A model generated the notes under the pieces. The model ran no database searches. It saw nothing but the letters and a program-made list of their open reading frames with translations, and had not been told where the DNA came from. Shown here one piece after another: positions 1 through 7,455 of a DNA stretch of 43,265 bases. The translations under genes and the position numbers were made by a program. The DNA lies in contig JAAYAY010000276.1 in the NCBI GenBank assembly GCA_012719125.1, forward strand, positions 1 through 43,265, read 5' to 3'. The stretch comes from Planctomycetaceae bacterium. Its GTDB lineage: Bacteria > Planctomycetota > Planctomycetia > Pirellulales > Thermoguttaceae. Every line of letters begins with the position of its first letter. Within the stretch, counting starts at the first letter, position 1.

Positions 1-128
1 CACTGGCGGTGAACTCCTGTTTTCCATTGTTCCCATTGGGGACACTTTTTCTTACACTGGAAAGCATCGAGTTTCACCGCCTTTTGTCAAGATCACATCA
101 ATGGATTTGTGCAACTGACGGGTAGAGG

Positions 129-1298
129 CTATTCTTCCAGCACGAAGCGGGCGTCGAGCCAGTTGGCGTGGTCCTGGACGTCGGCACGATCGGCGAAGTC
201 GACGACCAAGTCGAGGCGTTGGACTTTGCGGACGTCGACGGAAATCGGAATCGGCGGGTCGAGCCCGCGAACGGTGGGGCTCACGTAGGCTTCTTTGCCG
301 TCGACGAAGACGCGGAATCGCACGCTCCCCATCCCTTGGGTTCCGTCGTCGACGCCCAGGGCCGCCTGAAACTGCGCTGCGCCCTTCGGCGGCACATAAC
401 TGATGCGAGCGGCCGTGTGCATGCCGAGGCCCTTGAGATGCAATTGGCCGGCACAACGCATCAGACCGCCCAAGACATTGCGGTCCGCCTGGTACGGCCA
501 CGAGCGGTTGAGATAGGGGACGTGGCGATAACCGGTGGGGGACATGTCGGAGAGATAGAGGATGCGCGGCGAGACGGGTTGCAGGAAGACGACGGCCGAC
601 AGGTCTGCCTTGCAGGTGAGCCCGCCGGCGAGAACCAGCGTCGCGTTCTGTTCGTTGATCGCAAGTTGCTTGACGCAGAGACGGCTGCCGTCTGTCAACC
701 CCACCACGCGGCAACGGGGCGCACGGTCGCCGCCCGCGGACGGGAAGCTGAGCGAACTGATCCGATTCGTTTCGAGGTCGATCGTTCCTACTGGGTTTCG
801 GAGCGTGGCTTTCCGATCGTCGAGCGCGACCAGTTCTCCGCGCATTCGATCGCCGTTGAGCAGGATGACGCGAGCGGTATCTTCGTTGTTGCGGGCGGCC
901 TCGTCGAGCAGGCGGTCGCGGTCGATCCGCGCGGCAGGGAGCCGCAGGATCAGTGCCGCGAGTTGCTCCCGGGGCAGCCGCACGAGCCCGAGGGTATCGG
1001 AATCGAGCGTCAACTCCTTCTCGGTTGCTTCAAGAATGCCGGCGACCAGCAGGGTTCCGTCGCGGAGAAGGAACACGGGGGCGCGATCCGGTTCGGCACA
1101 AGCACCCCAGCGGACCAGTGCATCTGCCGGCAGTTCTCGGGTTCCGTCTTTGGTGCGAAAGGTGAACGACTCGCCAGAATCGGCTGCCAGCAGTTCGCCC
1201 GCGAACGGCTCGCCGGCGACCGGAACAGCGATCGGCTCGTCGGCCACGGCAACGGTGGCGGCGGACAACGAGAGGATCAGGATGATTCTGGGCCACAT
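129..1298 (-). CDS. Secreted NPCBM-domain protein
   Basis: This is a 389-aa protein with an N-terminal signal peptide (hydrophobic IILILSLSAATVAVA, ending near residue 19). The C-terminal ~140 residues (SDMSPTGYRHVPYLNRSWPY, LKGLGMHT, VDDGTQGMGSVRFRVFVDG) match the NPCBM/NEW2 putative carbohydrate-binding module. The middle holds several short beta-rich stretches of the form 'LLNGDRMRGELVALDDRKATL', typical of planctomycete secreted proteins. The start at 1298 is chosen because the hydrophobic segment follows at once. An in-frame ATG 15 codons upstream would add residues encoded by the edge of a repeat remnant. It is the last gene of the minus-strand train, 60 bp beyond the toroid gene. A role in binding an extracellular glycan is inferred. 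No catalytic motif was recognised. Confidence 0.8.
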   Translation of the reverse strand: MWPRIILILSLSAATVAVADEPIAVPVAGEPFAGELLAADSGESFTFRTKDGTRELPADALVRWGACAEPDRAPVFLLRDGTLLVAGILEATEKELTLDSDTLGLVRLPREQLAALILRLPAARIDRDRLLDEAARNNEDTARVILLNGDRMRGELVALDDRKATLRNPVGTIDLETNRISSLSFPSAGGDRAPRCRVVGLTDGSRLCVKQLAINEQNATLVLAGGLTCKADLSAVVFLQPVSPRILYLSDMSPTGYRHVPYLNRSWPYQADRNVLGGLMRCAGQLHLKGLGMHTAARISYVPPKGAAQFQAALGVDDGTQGMGSVRFRVFVDGKEAYVSPTVRGLDPPIPISVDVRKVQRLDLVVDFADRADVQDHANWLDARFVLEE

Positions 1299-1304
1299 GG
1301 TTAC

Positions 1305-1360
1305 GGCTTCTTCCATCCTAGGGTGGCCTCCGGTCGCAGCCAAATATGACTGAAGGCTCT
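1305..1360. repeat. Remnant of the 190-bp palindromic repeat
   Basis: Positions 1305-1345 match the left end of the repeat at 7200 (CTTCTTCC, then GGCCTCCGG and CGCAGCCAAAT). Positions 1346-1360 (ATGACTGAAGGCTCT) match, with one difference, the sequence just right of the second full copy (40908-40922). The roughly 190-bp palindromic body between these parts is missing, so this looks like an internally deleted copy. It lies between two minus-strand genes and runs into the stop codon of the upstream one. Confidence 0.55.
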
Positions 1361-2423
1361 AGCGTTGCAGAATCGGCAAGAAATTGTTGGGAACCTGGAG
1401 GACGATACAGCACATGGCCGTGGCGTATTCGGGGGAAATGGGCGACATCCAGGAGCCGTCGGTTCGCTGGCGGCTGACGAGTTCGTCGCGGATGGCGGGG
1501 TACCATTTCTGCCAGGGTTCGCCCCCCTGGCGCCACATGGCCTGGACGGCATAGTAGTGGCCGTAGAAGTAGTAGCTGCCGGCGGCGTCGGAGCGGCCGT
1601 CGCCGGGGAGGAACTTCATCAGGTATTCGATACCCTTGCCCAGTTCCGGGCCCTCGTAGACGCCGGCGCTGTGCAGGGCCACCACGCCGGCCGCGGAGCG
1701 GGCGAAACCGCTTTCTCCGCCGCTCACCATGTACATGAACCCGCCGTCGGGGTTCTGGCTGCGGCGTACGTAGTCGATGCACTTGTCGATCGTTTCCATC
1801 GGCACTTCGATTCCGGCATTGCGGGCAGCCCTGAGGGCCATGACCTGGCAGATGGTGACGCTGATGTCGGCGTCGAGGCGGCGGGGCTGATAGCGCCAGC
1901 CTCCCTCGTCGTTCTGGGTGTTGACGATCAAGTCGACTGCCGAGTCGAGTTTCTCGCGGATCTCCTTGTTGCCCGACATTCCGTAGCACTCCGCCAGAAA
2001 CAGGGCGGCAAATCCATGGCCGTACATCGGACCGTGGCTGGCCGATCCGGGGGCGGTAATGAAACCGCTTTCCTGAGTATGGACGAGAATGTAGTCGAGG
2101 CAGCGGGCAACGTTCTCGCCGTAGGGGCCGCGGCCGGGGGTGCTGCCGCCGGCCATGAAGGCAAGTCCGGCCAGCCCGCAGATGGCTACGTTTCCCCGGT
2201 ATCCACCCGAGGCAAAGGAGCCGTCGTCGTGTTGCGACGCGTCGAGATAGGCCAGCCCCTTTTCGATGGCGGCGTCGGCGGCCGGAGTGATCAGCTTACC
2301 CGCATCAGCCTCAACCCGCAGGTCCTGACCGGGCGCCCGCGCGACAACGAGCAGGAATGCCATCACGGCGAACACCACGCTTCCCGAAAGCGGCCGGGCG
2401 GATTTGGGCTGCAAATGGATCAT
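1359..2423 (-). CDS. Secreted prenyltransferase/squalene-oxidase-repeat protein (alpha-alpha toroid)
   Basis: This 354-aa protein has a signal peptide (VVFAVMAFLLVVARA, residues 16-30). It then carries five repeats containing Q-x(3-5)-G motifs characteristic of squalene-cyclase and prenyltransferase alpha-alpha barrels, at about Q64 (QHDDGSF), Q117, Q170 (QNDEGGW), Q223 (QNPDGGF) and Q319 (QRTDGSW). It is about half the length of a true terpene cyclase and shows no DxDD-type catalytic motif, so cyclisation of a terpene is unlikely. Planctomycetes often carry such secreted toroid proteins beside MoxR/VWA operons. Its ATG overlaps the stop of the upstream gene (ATGA, 2420-2423), showing translational coupling. 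Binding of a ligand or of partner proteins in the cell envelope is inferred. Confidence 0.85.
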   Translation of the reverse strand: MIHLQPKSARPLSGSVVFAVMAFLLVVARAPGQDLRVEADAGKLITPAADAAIEKGLAYLDASQHDDGSFASGGYRGNVAICGLAGLAFMAGGSTPGRGPYGENVARCLDYILVHTQESGFITAPGSASHGPMYGHGFAALFLAECYGMSGNKEIREKLDSAVDLIVNTQNDEGGWRYQPRRLDADISVTICQVMALRAARNAGIEVPMETIDKCIDYVRRSQNPDGGFMYMVSGGESGFARSAAGVVALHSAGVYEGPELGKGIEYLMKFLPGDGRSDAAGSYYFYGHYYAVQAMWRQGGEPWQKWYPAIRDELVSRQRTDGSWMSPISPEYATAMCCIVLQVPNNFLPILQR

Positions 2424-3199
2424 TGCGGCTCCTTTCGATCCTCGGCAAGGCGTTTGAAGTAGCGCGCGATCAGGTCGGCATACTTGGGCAGGAACTCTTC
2501 GACGGAGGTCTGAAGCATCTGCTGACGTTCCTTCTCGGGCAATTCGCCCCAGACCTGCTTGATGACCGCCATCATCTCGTCCATGTCGGGCATGTTACCT
2601 TCGGCCTTGCCCGGCTTGATATTGCTGGTGGTGGCAGGCTTTGGTTTGGGGCTGCCTTCCTTGGGCTTCGACGGCTTAGGCTGCTCGGTGGGCTTTCGCT
2701 CGGCCACGCTCTGGCTCTGGCTGGCGCAGGACTGGCACTTCTTCTTGGCCTGCTTGAGGAGCGAATCGATGTCGATGATGATCTCGGCCTGGATCTGCTG
2801 AGTCCTCTGGCCCGATTCGTTCTCCTCGATGAGCCCCTCGACCAGGCGCATGCTGCGGGCGATCCCCAGGAGCGGATTTCTCGTTTCGTCGACCGCGGCC
2901 TCGGCCAGTTCTCTCTCAAGCAGGTCGTTCCAGGCGTCGATCCGCCGTTTCGAAAGCGGTTCCTTGGTGGATGCCTCTTGTTTCTCCGGCACTTTCGGCG
3001 GCTCACCAAACAATTCTCGCTCCACGGCCGGATCGATCGAGCCGGTTTTGACGTCGCCGAACAGAGCGTCGTCGAGCGAGGGAGGAACGACCTGCGGGCT
3101 CTGGGCCCGGGCGGAGGCCAAGTCGAAACCGATCCAGGCCGCCGCAAGCATCGCAAGCGATCCGCACACCGGGATGGCATGTTTTCTGTATACGGTCAT
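2420..3199 (-). CDS. Secreted hypothetical protein of the MoxR/VWA operon
   Basis: This is a 259-aa protein with a signal peptide (VCGSLAMLAAAWIGFDLASARAQ). A charged helical middle (about residues 75-150) is followed by a Pro/Lys-rich linker (PTEQPKPSKPKEGSPKPKP). The conserved-looking C-terminal helix has the pattern VWGELPEKERQQML...FLPKYADLIARYF. I recognise that ending from small planctomycete proteins located beside the coiled-coil operon member, but no function is known to me. The gene overlaps its upstream neighbour (ATGA at 3196-3199) and its downstream neighbour (2420-2423), so all three are probably translated together. Exported location and operon membership suggest it is a soluble partner of the coiled-coil membrane protein. 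Confidence 0.75.
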   Translation of the reverse strand: MTVYRKHAIPVCGSLAMLAAAWIGFDLASARAQSPQVVPPSLDDALFGDVKTGSIDPAVERELFGEPPKVPEKQEASTKEPLSKRRIDAWNDLLERELAEAAVDETRNPLLGIARSMRLVEGLIEENESGQRTQQIQAEIIIDIDSLLKQAKKKCQSCASQSQSVAERKPTEQPKPSKPKEGSPKPKPATTSNIKPGKAEGNMPDMDEMMAVIKQVWGELPEKERQQMLQTSVEEFLPKYADLIARYFKRLAEDRKEPQ

Positions 3200-6100
3200 G
3201 GCATTTCCTCCCTATCGGGTTCCGAACCGTCCGGATCGAGAGTCGGCAGCCCTGCCGGATCTTCCTCGGGGGCCGCCATTTCCTGCATCAGGCCCAGGAG
3301 CAGATCGGCCAGGTGTCCCTGTTCGCGGCTCAGCCGGGCGTATTCCTGGCGGGCCTGTTCCGGCACGGCGTCTCCCGCTCCGTACTGCTTCTCCAAGGCT
3401 TCGGTCCGACCGTTGATTCCGACCTGCATCAGCTTCAGGAGCTTCAGCTCCGCCATCGCTTTCAAGGCGTCGCCCGGCGCCTTGGGGGCATTCTGGCCCT
3501 GCCCCTGGCCTTGGCCGCCGCCTTGGTTATCCTCCGACTGTTCCTCTTCGGGTTCGACGGGCTGAAGGGCTTCGACGATCTGATCGAGCCGGGCAAGCGC
3601 CGATTGCTGGGCTTGCTGCGTTGCCTGGCCTGTCTGTTCCCGCAACAGTTCGGCGTGAGCGGCTGCCATATCGTCGGCGGTCTGGGACAGCACCAGTTGG
3701 AATACGGCAGCGGCTGCCAGATCGTCGCGAGTTTGACCGGTTTCTTCCTGCAACAGGGCCTGTTCCCGGGCCACGCTCGCCAGCGTCGCTCGCTGGGCCT
3801 CGCTGAGGGTGGTGTTCTGGGCCAGCAACTGATCGAGCCGCTGGGTGGCCTCCAGGGCCGCCTGCTGTCGGCGTCGCAGGGCTTTCAGGCCGTCTTCGAG
3901 CTGGGCCAACTGTTCGAAGGCCAGTTCCGCCTCAGCCTGGCGGCGCCGGTCGGCGAGTTGCTGCTTGGCCTCTTCGAGTTTCTTGCGAGCTTCGCCGGCC
4001 TCCTGGGCGGCTTTCTCTGCGTCGCCTTTCTGCGCCGAGTCGCTCGTCTGTTGCATGCTCTTCTGAGCGTCCTTGGTCTTGTCGGCCACCTCGTCGGCCG
4101 ACAGACGCTGGAGCTGGCGCGACGCCTGTTCCGTCTCCTTGCCGATTTCTTCCTGGACGCCTTGCAGTTGCTGCAGACGATTTCGGCGCGCTTCGGCATC
4201 TTCCGTCTTGGCCGTCTCTTCCATCTGCTCCTGCAACCGGCCCTGACGTTGAGCCAACGCGTCGAGTTGCTGCTCGGCCTGCTGAAGCCGGCGAATCAGC
4301 CGGGCAAGTTCGTACTGGCGACGGTTGCCCAGGATGTCGAGAACGCGATCGAGGCCCTCGATCACCCGCTGCTGCTGGGCGGTCGCTTGCCCCATGCGGT
4401 TCTCGTCGACGGCCCGGCCCGCATCGTACATCGTGGTTGAGAGGGCGAGCCGGCGCGACTCGGCCAGGGCGTCGGTCAAGGTCTCGGCCGCCAGGGGATC
4501 CGAGGCCTGGAGGTCGACCGCGCTGCGGCGCATCTCGTCTTCGATGCGGTCGAGATCTCTGGCCAACTCCGCCTGGCGGCGGGATTGGATCTTCGAATCG
4601 GCGATTTCCTGCGGAGTCAGATCGCGTGCGTTCTTCCCGAGCGTGTTTTGTGCCAACACGGACGTCTGACCGGCCAATTCCTTCTGTTCCCGCAGGAGTT
4701 GCGCCACGCGGCGATGGAACTGGCGGTAGTTCTCCCATTGGGCCAGGCGTGCCAGCATGTCTTCGAGTGCGGCGATGACGGCATCCTGGTGCACGCCGGC
4801 ATTGTTCAGGGGGACCGCGATTTCCTGGTCGGAGGTCTTGTCCGAAGGACGCTCCAGACGGATCTGTGCGCCTTTGATGGCGGCGGTCATGTTGAGGGTA
4901 ATCAGAGGGAGATGCTCCCGTCCGAGCCGATCGAGTTCCCGGAGCATGTCTTCCATCCGCCGGCGGACGTCAGGGTTGTCGATTCCGTTGTTGTCCAGAT
5001 CGGCCAGGAGGCCGGCAATATGCATGGGCACTCCCTCGCCGCTGGCCGTCAGCGAGCGGTTCACCTGCCGCTGGTTGAGTTCGGCGCCGCGGAGCCGGTC
5101 AACGTCCGGCTGGGCCAAGGCGGCGGTCTCCCGAAGACGGATTTCCAGTTCGGCGGTCTGACGTCGGCACAGACGCTGCATCTCCAACACGCGGGCCAGC
5201 TCACTGAGAATCATCGACTGACGAGTGGCAATCCGCTCGGCCAATTCCTCGGGCGTGATGATGCTGACTCGCCGGGTCTCGCTGCGGCCCCTTTGCGGTA
5301 GATCGTCGGCAGCCTCGACGTGCATGGCAAGCTGGCTGCCAGGCAGGAGGGCCAGATCGCTCAACGCCCAGGCATAATCGACGGTTCGGACCTCGCCCTC
5401 ATCGGGGTCGCCCGCCGGCTCGGCCGCATCAGGGCGTCTGAAGAGCGAGACCTTCTCGGTAGTTTCCGCCTCGTCGCGGGTGAAGCTCATCTCGATGCTG
5501 CGGACGGCGAGGTCGTCTTTGACGCCGATGCGAAGCGGCAAGGTCGCTTGCGGGGTAACGAAGATATTGCCGGCCGGTTCCTCGATCGTCACGGTGGGCG
5601 GGGCGTCGGGCACGGCTCGCACGTCCCAACGCATCACACGGCCGCCCTCAAGGCCCTCCGAGTCGGTCAACTCGAACCAGTAGGTGGCCGACTTCTCGAC
5701 GTCGAGTTCGATCTCGATCCTGCGCCGATTCGGGTCGGAGATAGGGCACTCGATCCGGTCGCCGTCCTCCGAGCAGAACGCGGCCGCCGAAAGGGGGCGA
5801 CTGGCGGTCGCCTCGATCCGGACCCGCGAGCCAACCAGGGCCCGCACGAGCGTGTCCGCTTCCCGAGTGGGCAGCCCGGTGTAGGCGGGCGGGGTGACGT
5901 GCGTCTCCTGCTGCTCGATGCACGGGGCCGGGACCACCAGGACTGGGATCCAGGGCATTTGACGGTCGTCGCCCGCCTCGACACGATAGGCGAACGATCG
6001 GGTCACGTTCTCCCGGCGCACCCGGATTCGACTGTCAAGATACTGGACTTCGCCACGCTCCTCCCGATTGTTGCCCTCGTCATCCTGCCAGCGGTAGAAC

Positions 6101-7179
6101 ACTCGAGCGCCGGCCGGCAGCCTCGCGCCGCGGGCGTCGATCAACTCGGCCTCGAAGACGCCTCCGAGAGCGATCCGCTCGACGCGGTGCTGCTGGAGCA
6201 CCACCGCCAGGCGTCGCTGGTCGTCGGCGATCGCCGCCGGCGGAAGCACGCGGGCAACCAGCACCGGCTTCGACGGGGGCGGCAAGCCGACGCCGGGCGG
6301 AATCGCCGGGGTGTCGCCAACGCGAACGTCGCACCAATCGCTCAAGACTTCCTCGCCCGCAACGAAGCGGAAGGAGAACGGCGTCTGGACGTTGCCGCGA
6401 ACCGTCGATCGGCCCACCTCGGCTTGGTGGGTGACGCGGGCTTCTTCGGGCGGAGCCGACGAGCCGGACTCAAATCGGTAATGAACCTTCAGCGACTTGG
6501 GCAACGTCTCGTGAGACAGATCGAGGATAACGGGGGCAAACGTCTCTTTCGGCCTCAGCCGGAGCGGCGGTGCGGGGCCCGATTGCAGGACGGCGAGGTG
6601 GGTGGCCTGCGGCCAAACGGTTTCGCCGAAGGGATTCGCGAGCCTCGACAGCGCGATCCCCGCCGACGCTGGGGCGGTGATCACAATCCCCAATCCAACC
6701 AGGATCACGACCAGCGCCGCACCGATCACTTTGCCGACGGGGCCGACCCGCACGGCGCCCAGCAGATCGATTTTCTCGACGTCGGCCGTGGTCTGAACAA
6801 CCACCGCACGGCGCAAGGCAACGGAACCGGCCGCCGGATCGTCCTCGCGCTGGTGCAAGAATTCGATCGCACTGGGTAATGCGTCGCCGACGGAGGGAAA
6901 GGCACGCCCCAATCGCCGAGCCAGATCGGCGTCGCGCCAGGGGATCGCCAGCACCTGCACCAGGTGGCGGCGCACCGTCCAGAAAAACAGCCCCACAACC
7001 GCCAGCGTGCAGAACAGCCGAATGCCAGGATCCCGAAAGCGCAACAGGAAGTCGACCAACCCGAAAAAAATCACTGCCCCCACCACGCAGCCAGCGACCC
7101 AGGCCGCGCCGTGGAGCGCGAGGAGTCCCCGCACGCGGCGTCGCACCTTGCGGAGTCGTTGTTCCAGTGGGTGGTTCAT
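3196..7179 (-). CDS. Large membrane-anchored coiled-coil protein (DUF4175-like)
   Basis: This 1,327-aa protein has two adjacent transmembrane segments near residues 20-75 and another near 150-170 (IGAALVVILVGLGIVI). A long beta-rich periplasmic-type region follows (about 180-620), then roughly 600 residues of Gln/Glu/Arg-rich heptad coiled coil (LQQAEQQLDALAQRQGRLQEQ). A Gly/Gln-rich stretch precedes the C-terminus. The arrangement resembles DUF4175-type proteins of MoxR/VWA operons. I set the start at 7179 (ATG, with AGGA about 10 bp upstream). A 75-codon extension to 7404 is open but translates the palindromic repeat at 7200-7402 and should not be annotated. The stop overlaps the next start (ATGA). 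A structural or scaffold role for the operon's VWA proteins is inference. Confidence 0.8.
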   Translation of the reverse strand: MNHPLEQRLRKVRRRVRGLLALHGAAWVAGCVVGAVIFFGLVDFLLRFRDPGIRLFCTLAVVGLFFWTVRRHLVQVLAIPWRDADLARRLGRAFPSVGDALPSAIEFLHQREDDPAAGSVALRRAVVVQTTADVEKIDLLGAVRVGPVGKVIGAALVVILVGLGIVITAPASAGIALSRLANPFGETVWPQATHLAVLQSGPAPPLRLRPKETFAPVILDLSHETLPKSLKVHYRFESGSSAPPEEARVTHQAEVGRSTVRGNVQTPFSFRFVAGEEVLSDWCDVRVGDTPAIPPGVGLPPPSKPVLVARVLPPAAIADDQRRLAVVLQQHRVERIALGGVFEAELIDARGARLPAGARVFYRWQDDEGNNREERGEVQYLDSRIRVRRENVTRSFAYRVEAGDDRQMPWIPVLVVPAPCIEQQETHVTPPAYTGLPTREADTLVRALVGSRVRIEATASRPLSAAAFCSEDGDRIECPISDPNRRRIEIELDVEKSATYWFELTDSEGLEGGRVMRWDVRAVPDAPPTVTIEEPAGNIFVTPQATLPLRIGVKDDLAVRSIEMSFTRDEAETTEKVSLFRRPDAAEPAGDPDEGEVRTVDYAWALSDLALLPGSQLAMHVEAADDLPQRGRSETRRVSIITPEELAERIATRQSMILSELARVLEMQRLCRRQTAELEIRLRETAALAQPDVDRLRGAELNQRQVNRSLTASGEGVPMHIAGLLADLDNNGIDNPDVRRRMEDMLRELDRLGREHLPLITLNMTAAIKGAQIRLERPSDKTSDQEIAVPLNNAGVHQDAVIAALEDMLARLAQWENYRQFHRRVAQLLREQKELAGQTSVLAQNTLGKNARDLTPQEIADSKIQSRRQAELARDLDRIEDEMRRSAVDLQASDPLAAETLTDALAESRRLALSTTMYDAGRAVDENRMGQATAQQQRVIEGLDRVLDILGNRRQYELARLIRRLQQAEQQLDALAQRQGRLQEQMEETAKTEDAEARRNRLQQLQGVQEEIGKETEQASRQLQRLSADEVADKTKDAQKSMQQTSDSAQKGDAEKAAQEAGEARKKLEEAKQQLADRRRQAEAELAFEQLAQLEDGLKALRRRQQAALEATQRLDQLLAQNTTLSEAQRATLASVAREQALLQEETGQTRDDLAAAAVFQLVLSQTADDMAAAHAELLREQTGQATQQAQQSALARLDQIVEALQPVEPEEEQSEDNQGGGQGQGQGQNAPKAPGDALKAMAELKLLKLMQVGINGRTEALEKQYGAGDAVPEQARQEYARLSREQGHLADLLLGLMQEMAAPEEDPAGLPTLDPDGSEPDREEMP

Positions 7180-7199
7180 GGAGGTCCTACTCTCGTACT

Positions 7200-7402
7200 T
7201 CTTCCGCCTGCGTCGCACGGCCTCCGGCCGCAGCCAAATCCGAAATACGAAACTCGAAATCCTAAACAAATTCAAAAGCCGAAATCTGAATGTTTCAAAC
7301 CTGACGAACAGACCTATGCCGACACGCACGGTCTTGTTTCGAGCCTTTGATGTTGGGATTTTGGGTTTGTTTCGAATTTCGTACTTCGAATTTCGTATTT
7401 CC
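7200..7402. repeat. Intergenic palindromic repeat, copy A
   Basis: Left arm 7236-7277 (beginning AAATCCGAAATACGAAA) and right arm 7357-7400 (ending GAATTTCGTATTT) are imperfect inverted repeats, matching at roughly three quarters of positions by eye. They flank a ~80-bp centre containing GCCGACACGCACGG. The left flank holds GGCCTCCGG and CGCAGCCAAAT. A second full copy in the same orientation lies at 40700-40891 and a deleted remnant at 1305-1360. Conceptual translation gives the EIRNSKYEIRNK or FRISYFEFRIS patterns often mis-annotated as protein in environmental genomes. It sits just upstream of the coiled-coil gene and could form a long hairpin in RNA. Confidence 0.8.
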
Positions 7403-7407
7403 AAGAT

Positions 7408-7424
7408 GCACGCATGGTGCGTGC
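7408..7424. repeat. Short perfect hairpin beside repeat A
   Basis: GCACGCATGGTGCGTGC forms a 7-bp perfect stem with a TGG loop, immediately right of palindromic repeat A. It lies 32 bp beyond the stop codon of the VWA gene at 7456, on the 3' side of that minus-strand gene, so it may act as a transcript-end structure. There is no T-run on either side. A degenerate look-alike (GCACGCACGGTGG...TGCGTGTGG) occurs near 43058-43081. Confidence 0.45.
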
Positions 7425-7455
7425 TTCTCGTGTTTCACCGTCCACTTGCCTAATT

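Noticed and set aside
11-21. GAACTCCTGTT present at both window ends (also 43120-43130)
   Set aside because: An 11-base match is expected many times by chance in 43 kb and is not evidence of a flanking repeat.
7180-7404. 75-codon N-terminal extension of the coiled-coil protein
   Set aside because: It translates the palindromic repeat (EIRNSKYEIRNK pattern). The membrane-anchored protein begins naturally at 7179.
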